Shown here: positions 1 through 5,963 of the stretch, in pieces
Position numbering within the stretch: the first letter of the stretch is position 1
Layout of the letters: every line of letters begins with the position of its first letter
NCBI GenBank assembly: GCA_020446285.1
Contig: JAGREZ010000454.1
Location: forward strand, 647 to 9,207
DNA length: 8,561 bases
Direction: 5' to 3'
Origin: Geminicoccaceae bacterium
GTDB taxonomy: Bacteria > Pseudomonadota > Alphaproteobacteria > Geminicoccales > Geminicoccaceae
Position numbers and translations under genes: made by a program
The notes under the pieces: model-generated
Seen by the model: only the letters and a program-made list of their open reading frames with translations
The model's database searches: none
Told to the model about the DNA's origin: nothing

Positions 1-3000
1 TAGCGGGCGATGCCGGCCTCGCGAACATGGCCGAAACCACGGATCATGTCGGGCAGGTCGGCGAATTCGCGTGCTCTGCCGATATCGTCACGCGCAACGA
101 GGTCTGTGAGCGTCGTGCGATATTCGGCGAGCAGGCGTTGCGCCGCCTTGCGTTCCTTCGAACCCTTGAACGGATCGAGGAATGTTCCGCGCAGCCGGCC
201 GAGAGCGGCGAGGATGCGCAGGGGCATGGCGAACCACGAGCCAAAGGCGAGTTTGCGTGGCCGGCCCCTTGCGTCCCTGAGGAAGGCGAGTGCCGGCGGA
301 GCCATGTGATAGCGGATGCGCCAGTCGCCTTCGAAAGCCGCCTCCACCTCGGCATGGAATCGCCCGTCGGTAAAGAGGCGTGCCACCTCATATTCATCCT
401 TGTGCGCCATCAGACGAAACAGCTGGCGCGCAACCGCGAGGCCGAGCGTTTCGTCCCTTGCCGCCATCGACCGGACGAATGCCGCATAATGTTCGGCGCA
501 AGCCCGGTCCTGATAGCGTTCGAGATGCGCCATCCGGTGTTCGAGCAGTGCATCGAGCGTTTCGGGTTCTTTGACATCGCCGTCGATCACGCCGCGCAGC
601 CAGTCCGGATCATGTGCCGCGAGCCGGCCGAAGGCGAAATTGCGCAGATTGTCCTCGACAGCGACGCCATTGAGCTCGATGGCGCGTTCCATCGCCCGCT
701 GCGATAGCGGCACCAATCCCTTCTGGTAGGCGAAGCCCAGCAGCAGCATGTTCGCGCCGATGGCATCGCCCGTGGCCGCGAGTGCCAGCTTCTGCGCATC
801 GAGGGAGTCGACGGGAGATGAACCGGCGCGCCGCTTCAGCGTTGCGACGAGCCTGTCGACATCGATGCGGTAGGAGGGATCGCCGATCATGCCGGCCGTG
901 GCACTCGTATCGAGATTGCAGACGATACGGGTGTGATCACGTCGCAGGGTGGAGAGTGCCGGTCCGTCGGCGGCGGTGACGAGATCGCAGGCTATCAGCG
1001 CATCGGCCTCGCCCGGCTCGATCCGCCCCTGGTGCAGATGCTCCATCGACGATGCAAGGCGGACATGGCTCAGCACCGCCCCGCCCTTCTGCGCCAGCCC
1101 GGTGAAATCGAGGACACTCACGGGCCGGCTTTCAAGATGTGCTGCCATGCCGATGACCGCGCCGACGGTCAGTACGCCGGTCCCGCCAATACCCGTCACG
1201 AGGATTTCATGAACCTGCTCGATCGCCGGGAGGCGCGGGTGCGGAATGCGCGCGAGCCGCTCGTCGATCATGGCGCCATCGAGCCCCCGGCCCTTGCGCA
1301 ACCTGCCACCCTCGATGGTCACGAAGCTCGGGCAGAACCCGTCCCGGCAGGAGAAGTCCTTGTTGCAGGATGACTGGTCGATCGTCCGCCTGATGCCGAA
1401 TTCGGTCCGCACGGGCTGCACGGACAGGCAGTTGGATACCTTCGAGCAATCGCCGCAGGCCTCGCAGACGAGACTGTTGATCATCACCCGGCGGGGCGGA
1501 TCGGCGAAGGTGCCCTTTCTGCGCCGGCGGCGCTTCTCGGCGGCGCAGGTCTGGTCGTATACCAGCACGGAAACGCCGTCATGGCCCGCAAGCTCTTCCT
1601 GAACCCGCTCCAGTTCGTGGCGATGATGGATGGTCACGCCGGGTGCCCATGCCATCGCCCTGTCGTAACGGCCGGGATCGTCGCTCACGACGGCGATGCG
1701 CCGCACGCCTTCCTCATGGACCTGACGGGTGATCCTTGCCGGATCGAGAGGACCGTCATGTTTCTGCCCGCCGGTCATGGCAACGGCGTCATTGAAGAGG
1801 ATCTTGAACGTGATGCGGGTACCCGCCGCGAGCGCGGCGCGAATGCCGAGCGAACCCGAATGGAAGTAGGTGCCATCACCCAGATTCTGGAACATGTGCT
1901 TGCGCTCGACGAAGGGAGCGAGGCCGGTCCAGTTGCTGCCCTCGCCGCCCATCTGGGTGACGCCACGGGTCGAGCGCCCCATCCAGGTCGCCATGATGTG
2001 ACAGCCGATACCGCCGAACGCCTTCGAACCCGCGGGCAGCACGGTGGAGCTGTTATGCGGACAGCCGGAACAGAAATGCGGCACGCGGCGCAGCGAACCG
2101 GCCGCATCGGACGGTGCGGGTTCGGCGTGCTCCGCGAGCGTGAGCCGGATATGCGGGAAAAGGATGCGGAGCTGACGGGCGAGCACCGGCATCAGCATCC
2201 CCGGACGCAGTTCGCCGAAGGAGGGAAGAAGCGGCGCCCCTGCCTCGTCGGTCTTGCCGATGACCGAAGGACGTCTCGAAGCCTCCATGCCATAGAGCAG
2301 GTTCCTGACCTGATCCTCGACGAAGGGCCGCTTTTCCTCGACCACCAGCAGCGTCCGGGCCCCATCGGCGACCCGCATGAGCCCTTCGCGTTCGATGGGC
2401 CATGTCTGGGCGATCTTGCAGATCCGCACACCGAGCGCCTCGATTTCGGCGGGCGTGGCGAAGCCGAGCCGACGGAAGGCTTCCATGAGATCCAGATGCG
2501 CCTTGCCGACCGTGACGATCGCAAGACGCGCATGTCCGGGGGCGGTGATGAGCCGGTCGACCGGATTGGCCCGGGCGAACGCCTCCGCCGCCTCGATCTT
2601 GGTCTGCATGCGCGCCTCGATCGCGACACTCGGCGGATCGTTCCAGCGAAAATGCAAGCCGCCCGGCGGCATGTGGAAATCCGCCGGTGAGCGGAAGTCG
2701 GGCAGTGCTGATGGCAGCATCACCCGACGGGCGCTTTCCACCGTCTCGCTGATCGCCTTGATCCCGACCCATGCACCGCTGAAGCGGGACAGTGCGATGC
2801 CATACAAGCCCAGTTCGAGATACTCATCGATCGTTGCAGGGTGCAGCACGGGCAGATACCAGGCCTGCAGCGCCTGTTCGCTCTGATGCGACATGGTCGA
2901 GGAGACGGCGCCGTGATCGTCGCCGGCAATGACCAGAACGCCGCCATGCGGCGAGCTGCCATAGGCATTGCCGTGCTTGATCGCATCGCCGGCCCAGTCG

Positions 3001-3374
3001 ATCCCCGGCCCCTTGCCGTACCAGAAGGAGAAGACGCCGTCGTGCCGTGCCGTGCCTTCCGCCTCGACCTGTTGCGAGCCGAGGACGGCGGTCGCTGCGA
3101 GGGCTTCGTTCAGACCCGGCTGGAAACGGATATGCGAACGCTCCAGCATCGGCTTCGCCCGTTCCATCGCCAGATCGAGACCGGCAACCGGCGATCCCCG
3201 ATAGCCGGTGATGAAGCCGGCCGTGTCCAGACCGTTCGCCGCGTCGAGACGGCGTTGCATGAGGGCCAGGCGAACGAAGGTCTGAATGCCGGTGAGATAG
3301 ACCGCGCCGCGCTCGCGCGTAAATGCGTCATTCAGGCGATAGTCTTCATCTACAGAGAATCCGGTGGCAAGCAT
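1..3374 (-). CDS. Fused indolepyruvate:ferredoxin oxidoreductase (IorA-IorB type), 3'-truncated by window edge
   Basis: Oxidises indolepyruvate or related aryl-pyruvates with CoA to the aryl-acetyl-CoA plus CO2, passing electrons to ferredoxin; a cytoplasmic step of aromatic amino-acid breakdown. The frame is open for 1124 codons from the ATG at 3374 and runs off the left edge. Visible parts: N-terminal pyrimidine-binding half with GYRGSP (57-62) and PGLNEA (Glu90); TPP domain with CSGCPHN (Cys435, Cys438) and GDGT (499-502) followed by the ND of a Mg-TPP motif; an Fe-S segment with seven cysteines (637, 640, 643, 649, 670, 676, 681); a gamma (POR) domain opening with GIGGTG (728-733); and a C-terminal region of the DUF6537 kind. 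The family is usually about 1150-1170 residues, so only some 25-45 are missing. AGGGG seven bases before the ATG supports the start. An AsnC/Lrp gene is divergent. The family is firm; the exact 2-oxoacid is inferred. Confidence 0.95.
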   Translation of the reverse strand, partial: MLATGFSVDEDYRLNDAFTRERGAVYLTGIQTFVRLALMQRRLDAANGLDTAGFITGYRGSPVAGLDLAMERAKPMLERSHIRFQPGLNEALAATAVLGSQQVEAEGTARHDGVFSFWYGKGPGIDWAGDAIKHGNAYGSSPHGGVLVIAGDDHGAVSSTMSHQSEQALQAWYLPVLHPATIDEYLELGLYGIALSRFSGAWVGIKAISETVESARRVMLPSALPDFRSPADFHMPPGGLHFRWNDPPSVAIEARMQTKIEAAEAFARANPVDRLITAPGHARLAIVTVGKAHLDLMEAFRRLGFATPAEIEALGVRICKIAQTWPIEREGLMRVADGARTLLVVEEKRPFVEDQVRNLLYGMEASRRPSVIGKTDEAGAPLLPSFGELRPGMLMPVLARQLRILFPHIRLTLAEHAEPAPSDAAGSLRRVPHFCSGCPHNSSTVLPAGSKAFGGIGCHIMATWMGRSTRGVTQMGGEGSNWTGLAPFVERKHMFQNLGDGTYFHSGSLGIRAALAAGTRITFKILFNDAVAMTGGQKHDGPLDPARITRQVHEEGVRRIAVVSDDPGRYDRAMAWAPGVTIHHRHELERVQEELAGHDGVSVLVYDQTCAAEKRRRRRKGTFADPPRRVMINSLVCEACGDCSKVSNCLSVQPVRTEFGIRRTIDQSSCNKDFSCRDGFCPSFVTIEGGRLRKGRGLDGAMIDERLARIPHPRLPAIEQVHEILVTGIGGTGVLTVGAVIGMAAHLESRPVSVLDFTGLAQKGGAVLSHVRLASSMEHLHQGRIEPGEADALIACDLVTAADGPALSTLRRDHTRIVCNLDTSATAGMIGDPSYRIDVDRLVATLKRRAGSSPVDSLDAQKLALAATGDAIGANMLLLGFAYQKGLVPLSQRAMERAIELNGVAVEDNLRNFAFGRLAAHDPDWLRGVIDGDVKEPETLDALLEHRMAHLERYQDRACAEHYAAFVRSMAARDETLGLAVARQLFRLMAHKDEYEVARLFTDGRFHAEVEAAFEGDWRIRYHMAPPALAFLRDARGRPRKLAFGSWFAMPLRILAALGRLRGTFLDPFKGSKERKAAQRLLAEYRTTLTDLVARDDIGRAREFADLPDMIRGFGHVREAGIAR

Positions 3375-3381
3375 GAGCTGA

Positions 3382-3386
3382 CCCCT
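3382..3386 (-). promoter_or_regulatory. Ribosome-binding site of the oxidoreductase gene
   Basis: AGGGG on the minus strand, seven bases before the ATG at 3374. It supports that start, after which the protein matches its family from near residue 20 (GAVYLTGIQTFVRLALMQ). Confidence 0.6.
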
Positions 3387-3458
3387 GATCGTGACTGAAA
3401 AGCGTTGGCATCTCCTATCTTATGGAGGAGCAGGCGAAATGAATTGTCTAAGTCCGGG

Positions 3459-3487
3459 TTGACTGCAGCGATTCGAGCAAGGATCTT
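3459..3487 (+). promoter_or_regulatory. Possible sigma70-type promoter of the AsnC/Lrp gene
   Basis: TTGACT (3459-3464) matches five of six bases of the -35 consensus. It is followed after 17 bases by GATCTT (3482-3487), a weak -10 with three of six matches. The start point this implies, near 3494, would leave a leader of about 30 bases that includes the ribosome-binding site. The -35 is good, the -10 poor. Confidence 0.3.
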
Positions 3488-3505
3488 TCCCGGAAGTGGA
3501 AAAAT

Positions 3506-3520
3506 GAATGGAGATCATTC
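3506..3520. promoter_or_regulatory. Candidate Lrp-type operator: 15-bp dyad over the regulator's ribosome-binding site
   Basis: GAATG-N5-CATTC is a perfect five-base inverted repeat around five bases, ending three bases before the ATG of the AsnC/Lrp gene and covering its GGAGA ribosome-binding site (3510-3514). Known Lrp sites are 15-bp imperfect palindromes with the same arm and centre sizes. Binding here would suit autorepression. A five-base dyad can occur by chance, so this is a candidate only. Confidence 0.35.
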
Positions 3521-3523
3521 TCG

Positions 3524-4009
3524 ATGACTGATCCACTGGACGATGTCTTGCGCCGCAAGATACTGGTCGAATTGCAGAGGAACGGCCGGCTCACCAATCA
3601 GGAGCTTGCCGAACGTGTCGGTGCCTCACCCTCGCCGGTCTGGCGGCGGGTCAGGGACATGGAGGAAAGCGGCGTCATCCGCCGCTATGCGGCGCTGCTG
3701 GACCCCGAAGCCGTCGGCATTGGCGAATGCGTTTTCGCCCAGGTGACCATCGAGAAGCACAATCGGGAAATGTACCAGAATTTCGAGCGGGTCGTCGGCT
3801 CGCTCCCGGAGGTTCTCGAATGTTACGCGCTCACCGGGGATGCGGATTTCATCCTCAAGATTCATGTCAGAAGCGTGCGCGACTATGATCGCCTGCTCAC
3901 CGACCATCTCTTCCGCATCCCCGGCGTCCAGCATCTCAAGTCGAGTTTCACGCTGCGCGAGATCAAGTTCGAGACGGCCCTGCCCGTTCGCGGCGCCGAC
4001 GAGGACTGA
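3524..4009 (+). CDS. AsnC/Lrp-family transcriptional regulator
   Basis: A 161-residue DNA-binding regulator of standard family length. Residues 1-60 form the helix-turn-helix domain: the opening LDDVLRRKILVELQRNGR, then LTNQELAERVGASPSPVWRR (23-42) as turn and recognition helix, then the typical GVIRRYAALLDPE wing. Residues 65-152 form the RAM effector-binding and oligomerisation domain, with ALTGDADFILKIHV (102-115) matching the conserved ligand-loop motif. Family members assemble as dimers to octamers and respond to amino acids. GGAGA (3510-3514), nine bases upstream, supports the ATG. It is divergent from the indolepyruvate oxidoreductase, a pairing that points to control of that gene by an aromatic or related amino acid; the ligand and target are inferred. 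It could also act on the amidase downstream, with which it is convergent. Confidence 0.93.
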   Translation: MTDPLDDVLRRKILVELQRNGRLTNQELAERVGASPSPVWRRVRDMEESGVIRRYAALLDPEAVGIGECVFAQVTIEKHNREMYQNFERVVGSLPEVLECYALTGDADFILKIHVRSVRDYDRLLTDHLFRIPGVQHLKSSFTLREIKFETALPVRGADED

Positions 4010-4010
4010 C

Positions 4011-4026
4011 CCCGGAGTTCGCCGGG
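4011..4026. terminator. Short hairpin between convergent genes, possible bidirectional terminator
   Basis: CCCGG, a six-base loop and CCGGG form a five-base-pair all-GC stem lying almost entirely in the 21-bp gap between the stops of the regulator and the amidase. There is no T-run on either side, so it is at best a weak intrinsic terminator. Confidence 0.3.
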
Positions 4027-4030
4027 CGGA

Positions 4031-5440
4031 TCAGCTGCCTGCCGCCGGCGCCAGCCTCGGCCACGGACAGGCGCGTTCGAACGCCGCGGCAGCGCGCAGG
4101 ATCATGCCCTCGGCATATTTGCGCGAGACGATCTGCAGACCCGCCGGCAATCCGTCGCTCGTGAGCCCCGCCGGCACCGTCATCGCCGGCTGCTGGGTGA
4201 GATTGAACGGATAGCTGAAACCGGCCCACTCGATCCAGCGCTTCATGCGACTGCCCGGTGGCACCTCGTGCCCCGCCTCGAATGCGGGAAGCGAAACGGT
4301 CGGGGTAAGCAGAAGATCGAAATCGGCGAAGAAAAGCTGCATCGCCGTCGCGAATTTCGCACGCTCGAGATGGGCGTGTCTCTGTTCGCTCGCCGAAAAG
4401 GCGGCACCGGCCGAAGCCACCTCGCGCAGTCCCGGATCGATCCGTTCATGAAAACCGGAGGGAATCGTCTCGAGGAGATTGGCAGCTCCGCTGTACCAGT
4501 GCCTGTTGAACAGCCCGAGCGGCCGGCCTACGGGCGGCGTCACCCGCTCGATCCTCGCCCCCAGCTCCCCGAACACGGATACCGCATTCTCGAAACGCTC
4601 CAGGACCCCGGGATGAACATCGACAAACCCGAGATCCGGGCTCACCGCCACCCGCAAACCGGCGATGCCGCCATCGAGCATGGAAGCGAACGGCGTCGGT
4701 GATTGCGGCAGGCCGTGCCAGTCACGCAGATCGGTCACGGCCATCGCATCGAGCATCAGAGCCGCATCGACGACGGTCCGGGTCATGGGGCCGAGATGCG
4801 AGACCGTGCCGAACGGGCTTGGCGGGAAGGCCGGAACACAGCCGAATGTCGGCTTGAGGCCGACCGTTCCGCACAAGGCCGCGGGAATGCGGATCGACCC
4901 GCCGCCATCGGTGCCGATATGCATGACCCCCGCGCCGAGCGCCGCCGCCACGGCCGCACCGCCGCTGCTTCCGCCGGCGGTCATCCGCTCGTCGTGGGGA
5001 TTGCGTGCCACATCGCCACGCGGATTGTCGGTGAGTGCCTTCCAGCCGAATTCCGGCGTCGTGGTCTTGCCGAGGAATACCATGCCGGCGCGGCGAAGCG
5101 CCGCCACTGCCGGCGCATCCTCGGATTCGGCAGTGCCCTCGCCCGTGGTGAGACTGCCGCGCAGCGTCGGCCATCCCCCGGCGGTGACCAGATCCTTGAT
5201 GGTACCGGCGATCCCGTCGACCGGCCCGAGCGGTTCTCCCCGTGCGTAGCGGGCCTCCGATTGCCTTGCAGCATCGAGCGCCCGCTCGGCATCGATCAGG
5301 CAGAACCCGCCGAACCGGTCGTTCGTCGCCTCGGCGGCATCGAGGCAGGCGCGTGTCGCCTCGACGGGCGAGAGACTTCGCTTCCTGAACCGGGCATGCA
5401 GTTCGACGGCGCTGGCTTCGAGCAAAGCTGTATCTGTCAT
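4031..5440 (-). CDS. Amidase-signature family amidohydrolase
   Basis: Hydrolyses a carboxylic amide to acid and ammonia or amine; probably cytoplasmic, as no signal peptide is visible. The 469-residue length is normal for the family. Numbering from the ATG at 5440, the Ser-cisSer-Lys triad is complete: Lys82 in GPVDGIAGTIKDLV, the cis-Ser at Ser158 in TAGGSSGG, and the nucleophile Ser182 in GTDGGGSIRIPAALCG, followed by GTVGLKPTFG. The downstream SHLGPMTRTVVDAALMLDA stretch is also typical. A GTG at 5461 could add seven residues, but GGGAG (5451-5455) lies ten bases before the ATG and inside that extension, so the ATG is preferred. The family is too broad to name a substrate: aryl or aliphatic amides, indoleacetamide and N-acyl amines are all possible. 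It shares a region with an aryl-pyruvate oxidoreductase and an amine-oxidase-like gene but no operon with either. It is not a clear GatA, since no gatB or gatC is nearby. Confidence 0.92.
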   Translation of the reverse strand: MTDTALLEASAVELHARFRKRSLSPVEATRACLDAAEATNDRFGGFCLIDAERALDAARQSEARYARGEPLGPVDGIAGTIKDLVTAGGWPTLRGSLTTGEGTAESEDAPAVAALRRAGMVFLGKTTTPEFGWKALTDNPRGDVARNPHDERMTAGGSSGGAAVAAALGAGVMHIGTDGGGSIRIPAALCGTVGLKPTFGCVPAFPPSPFGTVSHLGPMTRTVVDAALMLDAMAVTDLRDWHGLPQSPTPFASMLDGGIAGLRVAVSPDLGFVDVHPGVLERFENAVSVFGELGARIERVTPPVGRPLGLFNRHWYSGAANLLETIPSGFHERIDPGLREVASAGAAFSASEQRHAHLERAKFATAMQLFFADFDLLLTPTVSLPAFEAGHEVPPGSRMKRWIEWAGFSYPFNLTQQPAMTVPAGLTSDGLPAGLQIVSRKYAEGMILRAAAAFERACPWPRLAPAAGS

Positions 5441-5450
5441 GAGGCTGGAA

Positions 5451-5455
5451 CTCCC
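5451..5455 (-). promoter_or_regulatory. Ribosome-binding site that fixes the amidase start at 5440
   Basis: GGGAG (within AAAGGGAG) on the minus strand lies ten bases before the ATG at 5440. Because it would be inside the coding sequence if the GTG at 5461 were used, it argues for the shorter protein. Confidence 0.55.
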
Positions 5456-5464
5456 TTTCACTTA

Positions 5465-5486
5465 CCTTCGACAAGCCTTCGACAAG
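5465..5486. repeat. Perfect 11-bp tandem duplication upstream of the amidase
   Basis: CCTTCGACAAG occurs twice head to tail (5465-5475 and 5476-5486) without a mismatch. It lies in the non-coding gap between the divergent amidase and the small exported protein gene, 25-46 bp upstream of the amidase ATG. Read on the minus strand it gives two TTGTCG boxes, which resemble weak -35 elements or a repeated operator. It may equally be a replication-slippage duplication with no role. Confidence 0.75.
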
Positions 5487-5603
5487 GACCGCAGGATGCG
5501 CGGTCTGGCCGAAAATCCGCTCGTCAACACGCTGTTAACGTTTTTCTAACTTCGATCTGCTGTGATGGCATGAAGACACGCGGACGCGGTCGTGTCACCA
5601 GCC

Positions 5604-5607
5604 GGAG
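5604..5607 (+). promoter_or_regulatory. Ribosome-binding site that fixes the small gene's start at 5616
   Basis: GGAG stands eight bases before the ATG at 5616. The GTG at 5592, in the same frame, has no such site and would place extra residues before an already good signal peptide. Confidence 0.55.
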
Positions 5608-5615
5608 TTCGGGCC

Positions 5616-5936
5616 ATGTTGGGCAGGATGCTCGCTTTGACGTTTCTGGGCACAATGATCGCCGGCCCGGCGTCGCTTGCCCAGGTGCCGACGGTTCAAC
5701 CCGCCATTCCCTGCCATGACTACAAGGAAATCGCGCGCCAGCTCGGCAACCGCTACGAGGAAGCTCCGGTCTCGCTCGGCATGCAGTCCAACGGCAATGT
5801 GCTTCAGGTCTTCGCGTCGAAGGACAAGGAAAGCTGGACGATCCTCTCCGTATCGCCCGAAGGCACCGGCTGCATCCTCGCCGCCGGCAGGCGCTGGGAA
5901 GACATGCCGATCGAGCGCGACGGTCCGGAAGCCTGA
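5616..5936 (+). CDS. Small exported protein of unknown function
   Basis: A 106-residue protein that I do not recognise. Residues 1-22 look like a Sec signal peptide: Arg4, a hydrophobic core MLALTFLGTMIAG (5-17), then a likely signal-peptidase I site after SLA (20-22) before QVPT. There is no lipobox cysteine after the core, so it should be soluble in the periplasm or secreted, about 84 residues when mature. The mature part has two cysteines (Cys33 and Cys86) that could form one disulfide, a segment SLGMQSNGNVLQVFASKD, and a beta-rich stretch SWTILSVSPEGTGCILAAG ending in GRRWEDMP. This resembles the small conserved exported proteins common in alphaproteobacteria, but I cannot name a family. 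It stands alone, divergent from the amidase and convergent with the FAD oxidoreductase, so the neighbours give no clear role. Confidence 0.8.
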   Translation: MLGRMLALTFLGTMIAGPASLAQVPTVQPAIPCHDYKEIARQLGNRYEEAPVSLGMQSNGNVLQVFASKDKESWTILSVSPEGTGCILAAGRRWEDMPIERDGPEA

Positions 5937-5963
5937 CCCGCCCCCACCCCCGAAGACAGTTCC
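5937..5963. other. C/G-tract spacer between convergent genes
   Basis: The 27 bp between two convergent stop codons contain C3-G-C5-A-C5 (5937-5951). On the minus strand this reads G5-T-G5-C-G3, directly in the 3' end of the FAD oxidoreductase transcript. There is no hairpin with a T-run. The tract could slow polymerase or fold as a two-tier G-quadruplex, but this is speculation. Confidence 0.4.

Larger units (their letters stand above)
3375..3523. promoter_or_regulatory. Divergent control region between the oxidoreductase and the AsnC/Lrp gene
   Basis: This 149-bp spacer must hold the promoters of both divergent genes. It is richer in A and T than the flanking genes. It contains a TTGACT box, two copies of AAATGAAT (3437-3444 and 3502-3509; 65 bp apart), a short dyad CTCC-N8-GGAG (3412-3427) in the oxidoreductase leader, and a 15-bp dyad next to the regulator start. 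Lrp/AsnC regulators commonly bind several sites in such divergent regions and control both themselves and the neighbouring enzyme. I could not identify a clear promoter for the minus-strand gene; TAAGAT (minus strand, 3418-3423) is a possible -10 without a good -35. Confidence 0.6.

Noticed and set aside
27..707. A 226-codon open frame on the plus strand
   Set aside because: It is antisense to the C-terminal domain of the oxidoreductase, which matches its family up to the edge of the window.
1581..2690. A 369-codon open frame on the plus strand
   Set aside because: It lies wholly antisense to the oxidoreductase TPP and Fe-S regions, and its protein has no recognisable fold.
4031..5440. The amidase as GatA of the tRNA amidotransferase
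   Set aside because: No gatB or gatC lies nearby and the context is catabolic. The core triad is shared by the whole superfamily and does not by itself indicate GatA.
5522..5527. TTGACG on the minus strand as a -35 box for the amidase
   Set aside because: The sequence 17 bases downstream is ACCGCG, which is not a plausible -10.
4703..5719. A 338-codon open frame on the plus strand
   Set aside because: It is antisense to the amidase catalytic region and then overlaps the small exported gene in another frame; there is no domain signal.
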